The notes under the pieces: generated by a model
What the model was told of the DNA's origin: nothing
Databases searched by the model: none
The model's input: the letters and a program-made list of their open reading frames with translations, nothing else
Translations under genes and position numbers: made by a program
Part shown: positions 10,283 through 21,022 of the stretch, one piece after another
Position numbering within the stretch: position 1 is the stretch's first letter
How the letters are laid out: every line of letters starts with the position of its first letter
Source: Saussurea involucrata
Lineage: Eukaryota > Streptophyta > Magnoliopsida > Asterales > Asteraceae
Assembly (NCBI GenBank): GCA_033807775.1
Contig: CM066327.1
Coordinates: 97,661,457 to 97,725,456, forward strand
Length of the DNA: 64,000 nt
Reading direction: 5' to 3'

Positions 10283-13200
10283 CCAAAGAAAAACCCTTTG
10301 TCTCTCTGCCAAACCACAAAAACCATGCTGATAGGGAAGCCATCACTGCATTCTTTGATGCAATGGGTTATGCATGGGACACAGGGAGGGACAAGGAGAT
10401 TGAGAAGAAACTGACCCTCATCAAGAAGTCCAAAATGCCAAGCGAGATGAACTTCATCTTCGCACACCTAATAAGATGCATGACAGCGAAGAGTGGCTCC
10501 TCTGATCAAGCTGGTCAACCTCAGCAAGCAATGGGCTATGCATTGCTGAAAGGTATACATGTTGACTGGGCCTCAATCATCTATGAATATCTTGCGTTCA
10601 GAGTAGATATGGCCGACAGATCTTCATGGGTTCCTTATCCCAGATTCATCAGCGCCATCTTTCAACATGGACTTGGGGACAAATACCGAAAAGAGTGTGA
10701 TCTGAGACTCTCTCAGGTTGGCCCTAAGGTGCTCGACTTCAAACCGCTGGCAAACGAGGTACGTCTTACTACTCTTTTATCTATTCTTAATCCTCCTTCT
10801 TCTACTTCTGCGGGTTATTCAGTGGAAATCCCCAACGCTGATACGCAAGCTGCACCCTCCACTCCTTCTCAAAAAAGGAAACAATCTACTACCCAACTTG
10901 GTTCCAAAAGAATCAAGAAAATCAAGGAGCAACCCCCCCAGCATTCACATGCTGAAGACTCCACAACTCATCTTGAAGAGCTGATGGATAGTTCAGTGGT
11001 ACGCTATGCCACAGCTGATCAAGCCACACCTTCCATCCTAGCTTCAGCGTGTCTAAACGCTGAAGTTATAAACTTGGAACTGAACCCACCTCCTTCAGCC
11101 TCTCTAGAGACTGAAGTGATTTTCAGCGAACCCAGCGCTGAACCCCGCACCCAACCCACTTTCTCAACCATCATTCCTCCCACCTCTCCTTTGGTCACTC
11201 AATCTCTTCCCCTATTCTCCTCAACAAGCATCTTCCTCAGCGACACTACTGCTGAACATCTTCAGAGGATGATAGAACAAAACACAGGACCTGCAGGTAC
11301 TTCCAGTCATCAAGGAACTATTGAAGACGACTATGAAACTTTCTCAGGGTTACGAGGCTTCGACAACTTCAACAACCGGCCTGCAGGTATACACATTATC
11401 CCAAACACTTCTGAGCATTCCTCAGTTCATAAATTAATAACTGTTTCAGGTCCTAATTTGGGGGATATCAACACCTCCCTGAAGGCCCTGGAAACAAATA
11501 TGGAATCATACAACACCATTCTCTCCACCAACTCAAGAAGCTAACCGAGGTTGTTGACACGAAAGCCTCCAAAGCTAATATGGAGAAGGTGGATGGAAGT
11601 ATTGCAACTTTTGCTACCACCCTCGCTGAAACTTCCTCAAACGTCAACAATCTCAACCTCACCAACACCACCATCGCAACAAACTTCACCACTCTGTCCA
11701 ATGAAGTCACATCATTGAAGACAGAGGTTGGTACTCTTAAGGGTGAGGTTACGATGGTCAAAGATCTATTTCAGCAGATACTCAATCGACTGGATGCTCC
11801 AAAGTCTCACTTTACTCAAGCCGATAGAGAAGATCTTCGGAAACTCACCCCTGCTATATCTGGCCTTGAAGACAGATTAGTAGCGGTTGAACTTTGTATG
11901 GGAATCACTGGCCAAGAAGACAGAGATCCTCATACTACTGTTGCTGCTGGTGTTGCTGATATTCCTCTTGCCTCCCCTCCTCATAATGTGGAAGAGGGGG
12001 AGAAAGGAGCTGAAGACCTTCCCCATAATGATGAGGGGGAGAAGAAAAATAAAATTGCTGCTTCTACTTCACAAGCTCAGGGAGTTGAAAACCCTGAGGG
12101 AACCGAGAAACTTCCCTCTAATTCTGAGGGGGAGCAACTCGAAGAGCAACACAAAGAAGCCGTTGCTGATGTGACCGTACCTTACGCTGATGAGGTCGAG
12201 TCTGAAGAAGAAGAAGAAGCTGAAGACCAAGAACCCATCGATATCGATGATGAAGAACCATCATCATCCCCTAAAGATGATAATGATGACGATGATGATG
12301 ATGACTTCTTCTTCGTTGAGCCCAAGAAGGCCCTTGAGAAAGGGATTTCGATAAACGAACCATCAGGGGAGAAGACAAAGCCTACAGTATCTGAAGCTAA
12401 TCAAGGCAAAAACAAAGGCCTCGCTGCAGAAGGCAATATGGCTATCCTTCAGATTAAGCCAGCTTGTCAGGTACAATATCTTCTATTCCCTTATACTGTA
12501 TCCCTCCTCTATCCCTTCTCAATATCAATCCTCCTCTCCATAAAACCTAAATACTCATAACCCTATTCTTTTCTCTTTCTTCCCAACTTTTCACTTAAAC
12601 GATCGCTGTATTTCAGCTAGTCCTCTCCCCAGTTTGAGGATCCCGCTGAAGCTCCTACGACTACACCAAAAATAATCCCAGCCACAAGAGCTGAAGAAAT
12701 AATCCCAGTCTTGGATTTAACCACTGAGACTGATGAACCTGAAGAACAACTTATCTTTCACAAAAACAGACCTTCTTTGGCTCCTCACAAGCTAAGTGAA
12801 GAGGATCAAGAAAAGAGAGATGCAATGATCAAACAACTTGAAGATCAACGAATCATTCTTCCTCGTGAAAAAATCCTTGTTCCCACAAAGTTTAGGATAT
12901 CAAGGAAAGAATACGAGGATCATTTAAGAGCTGAAAGATTACTCACCGAAAATAAGGAAGCTGAAGAAAAAGATAAGGCTCTCGCCATCCAGCTTGTCCA
13001 ACAATCGGTGAAAGACCCCGCGCTAAAAAGAACTCCCATTGATGTCCAACGTCAGCTATGGGATGATGCCCAAAGGATTGTTGAAGGAAAGACTAAGGTA
13101 TCTGATTCGACTTTGGAATAGTGTAAAGAAATGCTGAACTATCGATCTCGACCATCCAAAATCATCAAGGTAAATATCAGAGGAAAAACGTTTGTAGACG

Positions 13201-13868
13201 TTCCTGTTGTTGAAGTTTACGTATTTAGGGAAGACAAAACCAAGCAAACCTTCTACGCTACTTCATTAGAGAAGTTTGGTTTCTCTGAATGGTTGGAAGT
13301 GAAATTAGCCATTCAGCGATCTCGCTCAAAGTTCAAGAGCCATGTCGAGAAAATTTTAAATTCTCAGATCGACTTGGTTTCTTCTGCTGTGGATATTCCT
13401 CCTTCCACTATTCTTCCACCTCAACAAAGAAGGGCTTCTGCAAAGAAAAAGAAAACCTCAGACTCAGGTCCTCCTATACGGAATGAAACAGGTATAGGTT
13501 TCTCACGCGAAGAAGTACTTGGTCGTGACCCTGACCTCTCAGTACTTGACACCTCCCTGCCTCCTGGTGAAACTTTCATCCCTAGAAAAGTCATAAGTGA
13601 ACCCTATGGCATCTTCTTTCAAGACTGCTATGGACAACAATACTTTTAACGCATATCTGAGCTTCCAATCACTCCCATCGAACAGCTCAGAGACCTAATA
13701 CATTGGTGTGAAGTCAGACGCGACATTCAGGCACGTCACCTCAAGCCCCTGATCTTTGAAGAAGCAAAGAACAAAAAGGATCAAGGTGTAACGGTCCCTG
13801 ACTGGATGATTCCCACATCAAAGACCCTTGATGAACTTCTCATTAAGGAAGAACCTTTTGACGGATAG
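10283..13868 (+). pseudogene. Env-like ORF of C1, N-terminus deleted
   Basis: Matches the C2 env-like ORF from its residue ~155 onward. First comes a globular region (F-F-D-A-M-G-Y, M-N-F-I-F-A-H-L-I, A-M-G-Y-A-L-L-K-G, Q-V-G-P-K-V-L-D-F), then a Pro/Ser-rich linker with a basic K-R-K...S-K-R-I-K-K cluster that could be a nuclear localisation signal. A Thr/Leu/Val-rich coiled-coil-like stretch (11580-11880) and a very acidic E/D tract (about 12190-12310) follow. After a GT-AG intron come a charged segment and a C-terminal module ending T-L-D-E-L-L-I-K-E-E-P. Breaks: a frameshift near 11530, a TAG near 13119 and a TAA at 13647. The globular part resembles proteins annotated in plants as putative transposon protein; biochemical function unknown. 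Confidence 0.75.
12471..12620 (+). other. Candidate GT-AG intron in C1 env-like gene
   Basis: CAG|GTACAA at the 5' end and TTTCAGCTAG| at the 3' end, pyrimidine-rich inside. It is 150 nt (a multiple of three) with in-frame stops if retained (TAA at 12558). C2 has the same borders at 24004-23876 with a different length (129 nt). Exons on both sides keep the same frame. Confidence 0.65.
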
Positions 13869-14136
13869 GATCGCCTTGTAATTCTTTCTATCCTTATCTG
13901 TCTACATCTTCTGTACTTGTAATTTTATTTGTTGTACTTGTAATTTTTCCACTTCCCTCTGTAATCTTTACGAAGTTTAAAGAAATATTTCAGTGAATGT
14001 ACTTTACTCCATCAGTACTTAAAAGATCCCAAAAAACAGTAAAAGGGACAAATATTTTATGAGTTCTTTTTATACTTATGTTTTCATTAAATAGCAATTT
14101 TCTCTGTTGCTATGTCATAATCAAATAGAGGGAGAT
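13869..14136 (+). other. C1 3' untranslated region and polypurine tract
   Basis: Noncoding and AT-rich. It ends in the purine run AGAGGGAGAT immediately before the 3' LTR (PPT about 14127-14136). No gene visible. Confidence 0.7.
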
Positions 14137-15083
14137 TGTTGATCCAAACCCTCAGTGATTTGATAATGACCCTCTCTTAACACTTAGTGAAAATTGTAAG
14201 TAAATGATATGTATCATAGTTTCACTATCGTTGATAAGTACTAAGACTGTTTCAGTACCGCTGATAGTAACTCTCGCTCTTTAAAGTTAAATAGTCAGCG
14301 AACTCTGTTCATCGAGTAGCTCTGAGCATGTTCAGTCTATGAGATGATCGCTAATAAGTTAGGTGTTTACTTATGATCCCTGAAGACAAGTTTCACGTCA
14401 ACATATGTTATACGCTGAAGTCGAAGATCAAGCTCAAGAACCAGCGACAAGTCTACTAATGAACTGATGCGGATATCAGCGAAGCCAAGATTTGTCCACT
14501 CAACGTGAAGTATCAAGTAGAAGACTTCATCAATCGCTGAACTTTATCATTCGCTGATAAAGAACTGTTTCAACGAAAGCTGATCATGAAGTCTCCTTAC
14601 AAAGTACTATTGTCTTACCTCCCTTGCACGTCTCCGTACGAACTGTCAGAACGGACATAGTTTATGTCTATGATCGTACAACAACTCTGATTCTACGATG
14701 TGCACCATGCGGCTACTAAGGTTGTCTACAAAGGTCAATGACATGCAACCACTCAGCTGCTGCCACGTGTAAAGCAATACTACCATGCATTAAATGTATG
14801 CAGTATATAAGAAGAACCCTACTTCAGAAATGAAGTGTGCTCGGACCATCTTCTTCTTTCTATCTGTGTGTTAGGTTATTATTCGTAATTTCCTTATCTC
14901 CTTCTAGTGCAAGAAACATAGTGTTCTTAACTTGTTTAGATTAGGTTATTCCTTAATCTTGTTCCGCAACAAGTTGTAAATTGTCTTCATTTATCAATAA
15001 ACAATTTAGAAAAGTAAAAATCGTGTGTTTGTATTCAACCCCCCCCCCCTTCTACAAACTTGTATAACCCTTCGGGACCAACA
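14137..15083 (+). repeat. 3' LTR of C1
   Basis: 947 bp, TGTTGATCC to GGACCAACA. It contains a G-box CACGTG (14764-14769), TATATAA (14814-14820), and a run of 11 C (15039-15049) where the 5' LTR has 20. The AATAAA is conserved. It is very similar to the 5' LTR by eye, with scattered substitutions and small indels. Confidence 0.92.
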
Positions 15084-15269
15084 TATACCTCCTCAAGAGA
15101 TGGAAAGTTATTTGAGTGTGCAGAGGTCTCTGGAGGTGGTTGCTGCGCAGGAGTGGATTGTTGTGCCTCTGGAATCTGATATTTGTTGGGTTCGGCTTGT
15201 TCAACTTCTTCTGTTGTTCCTTTTCCCTTGTCAGTTTCTTCTCTTGGAACAGGGATGTTTATGGGCTTT
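15084..15269 (-). pseudogene. Env-like ORF of element A, segment between C1 and B
   Basis: Open on the minus strand, rich in Pro, Glu, Gln and Thr (for example A-Q-Q-S-T-P-A-Q-Q-P-P-P). Its frame continues into 21023-21403 on the far side of B and, apart from one stop, into 3351-2596 on the far side of C1. Low-complexity linker of the env-like protein; no domain recognised. Confidence 0.65.
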
Positions 15270-15524
15270 TGTTGGAGCATTATTGTATTCAAGATTTACT
15301 GTAAAGTCAATGTACTGTATGAGTCTATACAGTATTGTGAATGCCTTTATACCTTGTATGTCATGGGTATAAATAGGCTTGTCTAGTTCATTTGTTAGTA
15401 AGCTTGTGAAATCTTTTAGAAACCTTTTGTAATCCTTTGAGATCAAGACATGGATGACATATTTGCTCTCTAGATTCTCTCTCACTACATTCATATCTTA
15501 TTGCTAGAGATTTGGGATTTTACA
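15270..15524 (+). repeat. 5' LTR of B
   Basis: 255 bp with a TATAAATA box at 15368-15375. Begins TGTTGGAGC (the 3' copy has TGTTAGAGC). Confidence 0.93.
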
Positions 15525-15526
15525 AT

Positions 15527-15538
15527 TGGTATCAGAGC
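15527..15538 (+). other. Primer-binding site of B
   Basis: TGGTATCAGAGC, initiator-Met tRNA type, two bases after the LTR. Confidence 0.88.
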
Positions 15539-15964
15539 TAAACAGAAAATTCAAGCAGATCGAAGACCAAATTGAAGATTTTTTACACTGTTCTTGAAGA
15601 ATTCGGACCAAGAAGAAAACACTGTTCATCTGAAGTCTTATCATTCAGGCATGGAGTTTTTCTATATTTTGAGTTTTTGAATCATTTCTTTGCATCTTTC
15701 AACTCGGATTTGGATTCTGAACACATTTAATTCTTGCATAAACATCAAAATCTGCACAGAATTGAGAGATCTGATCGATTCTTGAATATTTTTTCAAAAA
15801 CTTCAAGTTTACTGTTTGGATCTTAATTCGATTAAATTGATCGAATTGTGAATTGTGATCAACAGGAAAAGTGTGCGGATTTCAATTACGAACAATTTGA
15901 TATAAGATTCATCACAATTGATCAAGAATTGAAGAAGTTATGGCAGATTAAGTGATTTTGAAGT

Positions 15965-16545
15965 TCGAAGTGCAGAATTCGGATCATTCTTGGTGAATTC
16001 GGATCATTCAAAGAGAATTCGGAACATTCATAGAGAATTCGGATTGTTCTTGGCATCACAAGTATAGAATTCGACTCAAGAAGAATTCGAATTCATAGAA
16101 TTCGAACCTTGTTACATTCGAATTGAGGAGAATTCGAACCCTGTTAGATTCGAATTGAGTTGATTAAATTTTCCAAGTAAAGAATTCGAACCCTGTTGAG
16201 TTTGAATTGAGTGAATTCGAACCAAGGTACGTCCGAATTGAGTGAATTTGAAATCCTTCTTGGTTCGAATTGAGTGAATTCGAATCCTTCTTGATTCGAA
16301 TTGAGTGAATTCGAATCCTTCTTGATTCGAATTAAGTGAATTCGAATCCTTCTTCATTCGAATTGAGCAAATTCGAATCCTTCTTCATTCGAATTCGAAT
16401 CCTTCTTCATTCGAATTGAGCAAATTCGAATCCTTCTTCATTCGAATTCATTGATTTCGAATCCTTATACATCCGAATTCTTGTGAAAAAAAAAAAATTT
16501 AAACGATCAATTTTGATTTCGAATCCTTATACATCAGAATTCTTT
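15965..16545 (+). repeat. 5' leader array of GAATTCGAA hairpin units in B
   Basis: About seventeen GAATTC or near variants in under 600 bp. The core is a 31-bp tandem unit, with consecutive near-identical units at 16274-16304, 16305-16335 and 16336-16366. Each unit holds AATTCGAAT, an 8-nt CCTTCTTG loop and ATTCGAATT, a perfect 9-bp inverted repeat. The array lies in the transcribed leader between PBS and gag ATG. Confidence 0.85.
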
Positions 16546-16677
16546 TGAAAAAAAAATTTATTCCGAAATTTTTTCTATAGTGTATTTCATACACTTTAAG
16601 AGCTTTTCAAGAAAAATTTCTATATAAAATTTTTTCTGCTTGATCTTCTGAACGATCAATTTCTAGCAATTTTCAAA

Positions 16678-18252
16678 ATGGTTTTACAACAAGTTATTGT
16701 TAAAAGCAGTGGTGAAGATTTGAAGCAAACTTTGAAAAAGGAGATTCCTCCAATTGCAAAAGTTTTTGTTAAACCAAATAATAAAATGTTGCAACAAGTT
16801 ATTATAACAGAAACACCTTCTAAACCACATGTTTCTGTTAAACCAAATAATGTAGTGTTGCAACAAGTCATTTTAACAGAATCATCCTTAAAATCAAAAA
16901 CTCCTTCTAAAGACAATGCTTCAAATTCTTCAACTCCTATTTTAAATAAAGCATTGGAAGAAGAAAATGTTAATCTGAAAAAACAAATTTTAGACATTTC
17001 TTCTTCAAATGCTAAATTTACTAAAAGAATAACTGATCTTGAAGCTTATATTGCAGATCTTGAAGCAAAGAAAGACAACTCATGTCTGCACGATCAATTA
17101 AAAGAAGTTCAAGAGAAAAGAACAACGTTGGAAGGTGAAAACGTTGAATTGAAGAAGAAGCTTACAGAACGTGAAAGAGAGTCACTTTCTTCAATGAAAG
17201 TTCTTAAAGAAAAGGAAGTAATTGAGCTTAAATATATAAAACTTTCAAAACAAATTTCTAATCTTGAGAAAGTTTTATTTTTAGAAAAAGACAAGCTCGA
17301 AAAAGAAAGAGCTAAATTTGAAACTGAACGAAAATCTTTTGAGATTAAAATTTCTGAACTTTCCGTGAAAATCTCTGAATTAGAAAATCTCTTTGAAAAG
17401 GAAAGTAAAACTCTTAAAAAGAAAAATATGGAAATTTTCAAAGAGATTACTGATAAAAGAAAGTTTTTGGAAAAAGATTTTGAATCGGAACGTGAATATT
17501 TTGAAGATGTGATTCTTAATCTTACCAAAAGATTATCTGGTTTATCAGCTGATATTATGAAGGATCAGTTGATCAAATCTGATCTCCAAAAGAAATTTGA
17601 TCTAATTTCTAAAGAGAAAAGTGTTTTAATAAAAAAAGTCAAAGAACTTGAAGACGTCATTTTTAAATTTGATGTCTCAAAGCAGACCGGTCATAATTCT
17701 ATCTTTCAGACTCCATTTGTTGATTCAAATGATTCTGAATGCTCTTTTAAAACTGCTTCAAGTTCAAGTTTTAAAAACATTTCTTCTAAACAATTTAATA
17801 GATCAACAGATTTCTCAAAAGGTCGGATTCGTTCAACAAATCTCTTCTATAATCATCTGTATGATAAATCAGATAACAAAACAAAAGTGCCTAAAGTTAA
17901 TACTTCCAAACCTGAAGAAGTTCCAGTCTTCAAGAGGGTGAAGATGGAATGGAGAGTAAAAGGCACAACAGTTCCAAAGAAAGAAGTGCCAAAATCATCT
18001 GTATCCACATCAAATGCAAAGAAGAACAATACGCCAAAAGGTAAATCTTATGCTAAACCTAATCATATTCATTATGTAAATCATCTGATTAGGTTGGCAC
18101 ATAAGAAAATCTGTTGTTCTTACTGTGGATCAAATGACTTTGTGCATAAAGATTATACTTCTTATTGGTATGGTTCTTACAGTATTCCTTGTAAGAAACC
18201 TACACCTAACCCACTAGGACCCAAGTGCCATTGGGTACCAAAATCTGCTTAA
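16678..18252 (+). CDS. Gag-like coiled-coil protein of element B, 524 aa, C-terminal half of a copia gag
   Basis: Uninterrupted from ATG (16678) to TAA. The N-terminus has three spaced copies of L-Q-Q-V-I (residues ~2-65). A long Lys/Glu-rich, heptad-like region (residues ~95-340) should form coiled coil. After a Ser-rich linker come E-W-R-V-K-G-T, a degenerate zinc motif C-S-Y-C-G-S-N-D-F, and the terminal W-V-P-K-S-A. The gag of D has the same order near its end (coiled coil, E-W-K-V-K-G-T, C-V-Q-C-G-S-D-S-F, W-V-P-K-T-N), though there the zinc motif precedes E-W-K-V-K. The usual N-terminal gag domain and canonical CCHC knuckle are absent. It may bind element RNA or co-assemble with gag from an autonomous relative (inference). 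Its intact frame contrasts with every other gene here. Confidence 0.8.
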   Translation: MVLQQVIVKSSGEDLKQTLKKEIPPIAKVFVKPNNKMLQQVIITETPSKPHVSVKPNNVVLQQVILTESSLKSKTPSKDNASNSSTPILNKALEEENVNLKKQILDISSSNAKFTKRITDLEAYIADLEAKKDNSCLHDQLKEVQEKRTTLEGENVELKKKLTERERESLSSMKVLKEKEVIELKYIKLSKQISNLEKVLFLEKDKLEKERAKFETERKSFEIKISELSVKISELENLFEKESKTLKKKNMEIFKEITDKRKFLEKDFESEREYFEDVILNLTKRLSGLSADIMKDQLIKSDLQKKFDLISKEKSVLIKKVKELEDVIFKFDVSKQTGHNSIFQTPFVDSNDSECSFKTASSSSFKNISSKQFNRSTDFSKGRIRSTNLFYNHLYDKSDNKTKVPKVNTSKPEEVPVFKRVKMEWRVKGTTVPKKEVPKSSVSTSNAKKNNTPKGKSYAKPNHIHYVNHLIRLAHKKICCSYCGSNDFVHKDYTSYWYGSYSIPCKKPTPNPLGPKCHWVPKSA

Positions 18253-18943
18253 ACTGTTTTGTAGGTATATCATGTGTTGTGCTGAATGTTACATATATAC
18301 CACACACATGACTGAAAACAGAAGAGAAGCGGCGTAATTTTTTGATGAATATTTGTACTATTAAGGGGGAGATAAATATTTTTGGCTTTTGAACATATCA
18401 GTTCAAAACCCGTGCTTCAACGACTATGGCTTCTGGACAAATCAGTTCAGGACCCGTACTTCAAAGACTAAGACTTCTAAACAAATCAGTTTAGAACTCA
18501 CACTTCTCAGGTGATATCTTTAACTGTTACATCTTTCTGTTTCAAGGAACGTGGTAAAAGGTAACATTGGATTATATTTTGCTTCTACCACTTTGAAAAC
18601 TCGAATCTTTACAAATTTAATTCAATGAGATAAAATTTTCAATTTTCATTCAATGAATTAAATGTGTGCTAAAAGATGATTTTACAAGTATTTTTGTTTT
18701 ATCCGAGTTATATTTGTTTCAACTTTCACTTCTAAAATAAATCGAAAGGTCAGCAAAACATGAATGAAATTATGCTGAATGCTCAAAGTTATGGGAATCT
18801 GGATATATATAGAATATAATGCTCAAAAAGCCTATATGTCAGAATGATGGATGGAAATGAAAATATGGGCAAAGCACTATGTTTTAGAACCAAGTGATTG
18901 AGATAAAATTATTGCACTATCATTTAGTTTGAAAGTTTGTGCC

Positions 18944-19219
18944 TGTGGCCTTTCTGGTTTGGGAGAGTAAGTCCTAAGGGGTGCTCGACACCTAGTCCCT
19001 AAGATCAACTGGTCTGGGATCGGCTGACCCAAATCCTGCAATAGAACCAGATAGAAAGCCATGTTCTACTGGTACAAATGGGTTTAAGATATATCGATGT
19101 GGCCTTTCTGGTTTGGGAAATTAAGTTATAAGGGGTGCTCGACACCTAGCACCTAAGGCCAACTGGTCTGGGATCTGCTAACCCAAATCCTGCTATAGAA
19201 CCAGATAGAAAGTCATGTT
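18944..19219 (+). repeat. 122-bp direct duplication in B
   Basis: Two copies, 18944-19065 and 19098-19219, each from TGTGGCCTTTCTGG to CATGTT, with few differences and a 32-bp spacer. GC-richer than the surroundings. Confidence 0.88.
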
Positions 19220-19252
19220 TAACGGTGTATCTTATTCTTACTAAACTTTTTG

Positions 19253-19348
19253 ATCAAAAGATGCCAATGCGCACAAAATCAAAAGATGCCAATGAGTACA
19301 AAATCAAAAGATTCAAATGTGCATAAAATCAAAAGATGCCAAAGAGCA
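19253..19348 (+). repeat. 25-bp tandem repeat, about four units, in B
   Basis: Units based on ATCAAAAGATGCCAATG plus a short CACAAA-type tail; four successive copies with minor changes. Confidence 0.8.
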
Positions 19349-20129
19349 TACATCTCTTGAAACTTGGGGAAAATACAAGGTCGCGATAAACCCGTAAATT
19401 TATGAAATTCTGATTTTGGACAAATAGTGTGAGTAGAGCAAAGTATTCTTATATGTTTTAGAATTGCATACGCTTGATGCTAATCATATTTCGCATGCTA
19501 GCACACCAAATAGATTTAATAAAGGGGTTGAAACTGAACGTTTGTAACTTGATATGCAATGATGTCTTGTTTTTTAATCCAAACACATGCATTTGATTTC
19601 ATTTGATTGAAATATTGTTAAATTTCATTAAGTTGAATTTCTTTTGTAAAGCATTCAAATGACCAAATGTTAGTAGTTATAAAATGAAGTTCAATGAATT
19701 TTATTTTCCTTGTGTAAATTTTTTAAAATTTGTATATTGTGCGTTATTGAAACATATGCATACTTTCAGGGGGAGAAAACAAATTGCTCCAGAATTCTTA
19801 TTTTGAGGGGGAGCAAGGTTATCCACTAAGGAGGAGATTGTTAGTAATACTCAGTGACGCGACTGAAATTGAAGAAGGTTTTCGATGATAATGATGCTCA
19901 CTTTCATCGAAAAAGGGGGAGAAATGTTTAATTCAATTTCATGTCAAAGATATCTCATGTCTAAGAGCTTTCAAGTCAATGATTCGTGAACAAAGACTGA
20001 AGATCAGGGGAGAAGGATCATGTGAAGTCTAAATATTGCTGAATTTGGTTATCTTAGTTCTGAGTGGTTCTCGGAATGCGCTTACACCTAAAAGTTCAAA
20101 GGTATGGATGGCTTCGCATCTTTCTAATC

Positions 20130-20570
20130 CTCATTCTAATGGTTTCGAATTACATTTATTCAAGATAGGCATGGTTTCGCATCCAACATGACACGAAATT
20201 GCCATGATTTCGAACCCTTCATGATCCGAATTGAGTGAATTCGCACTCAACATGATCCGAATTGAGTGAATTCGCACCCTACTTAATCCGGATTCATTGG
20301 TTTCGGATGCTTCATGATTCGAATTGCCCTGATTTCGAACCCTTCATAATTCGAATTGTCCTGATTTCGCACCCTTCATGATTCGAATTGAGTGATTTCG
20401 AATCCTTCATGATTTGAATTGCCCTGATTTCGGACCCTTCTTGTTCCAACTTACTTGAATTCGAATCCTACTTGATCCGAATTGAGCTGATTTCGCATCC
20501 TCTAGCATCCGAATTGATGGTTTCGGATCTGCCTACATCCGAATTGATGATTTCGGATTCTTAAAGTTAA
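20130..20570 (+). repeat. 3' array of 31-bp GAATTCG/TTCGAAT units in B
   Basis: About fourteen diverged units related to the 5' array, for example 20235-20265 and 20266-20296, carrying GAATTCGCA or TTTCGAACC halves paired with ATCCGAATT or ATTCGAATT halves. It sits about 200 bp before the 3' LTR. Confidence 0.82.
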
Positions 20571-20767
20571 TATGAGAACTAAGGTTCTTGCATCAAGAAG
20601 GATACGAGAAGTTACTGTTTGTTAAAGACTGATAAAGCTGTAAAGATCTGTTTTCATGTACAAGGCTTGAAGATAGTTTGATAAAGTGTCTGTTGAAGAA
20701 GATTGACTTTACAAAGAGCTGAAGACTGCTGTCAAATTTTTTAAATCTTGAATCCAAAGGGGGAGAT

Positions 20768-21022
20768 TGTTAGAGCATTATTGTATTCAAGATTTACTGT
20801 AAAGTCAATGTACTGTATGAGTCTATACAGTATTGTGAATGCCTTTATACCCTGTATGTCATGGGTATAAATAGGCTTGTCTAGTTCATTTGTTAAAAAT
20901 CTTTTGTAATCTTTTAGAAACCTTTTGTAATCCTTTGAGATCAATACATGGATGACATATTTGCTCTCTAGATTCTCTCTCACTACATTCATATCTTATT
21001 GCTAGAGATTTGGGATTTTACA
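20768..21022 (+). repeat. 3' LTR of B
   Basis: 255 bp, TGTTAGAGC to TTTTACA, TATAAATA at 20866-20873, preceded by the PPT. Confidence 0.93.

Larger units (their letters stand above)
3352..15083 (+). mobile_element. Element C1: Sirevirus-like copia element, family C, defective
   Basis: Plus-strand element with 5' LTR, PBS, gag, pol, env-like ORF, PPT and 3' LTR, colinear with C2 (minus, 21404-34438). Flanks read TATAC at 3347-3351 and TATAC at 15084-15088, which I take as the target duplication. It has many disruptions: gag start changed to TTG, stops throughout, an RT active-site change, and a deletion of roughly 1 kb around the start of the env-like ORF. It lies inside the env-like ORF of A. 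Confidence 0.9.
18253..20767 (+). other. Long noncoding 3' region of B with several PPT-like runs
   Basis: No ORF of note. GGGGGAG-type runs occur at about 18363-18371, 19769-19777, 19797-19805 and 19914-19922, and the terminal PPT AAAGGGGGAGAT ends at 20767. Also present are the 122-bp duplication, a 25-bp tandem repeat and the 3' hairpin array listed separately. A TAG-ending pyrimidine run (TGTTTTGTAG, 18257-18266) follows gag, as it does in D. Confidence 0.75.
15270..21022 (+). mobile_element. Element B: short non-autonomous copia-derived LTR element
   Basis: Two 255-bp LTRs (TGTTRGAGC...GGGATTTTACA), a PBS at 15527-15538 and a PPT at about 20757-20767 make a complete 5.75-kb element. The only gene is the C-terminal half of a gag. 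No protease, integrase, RT, RNase H or env-like ORF is present. Flanks GCTTT (15265-15269) and GCTTG (21023-21027) match in four of five bases, as expected for a slightly decayed target duplication. By eye the LTRs differ at about eight positions, five of them clustered. It interrupts the env-like ORF of A. Confidence 0.9.

Noticed and set aside
15110..15390. Plus-strand hydrophobic frames that look like a small membrane protein
   Set aside because: They are the reverse complement of the A env-like ORF and then run into the LTR of B.
16110..16480. Regularly spaced repeats resembling a CRISPR array
   Set aside because: Units are contiguous 31-mers without unique spacers, in plant retrotransposon DNA; they are tandem hairpin repeats.
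16110..16480. GAATTCGAA repeats as heat-shock elements
   Set aside because: Heat-shock elements need GAA and TTC separated by two bases in alternation; here the spacing is zero or three.
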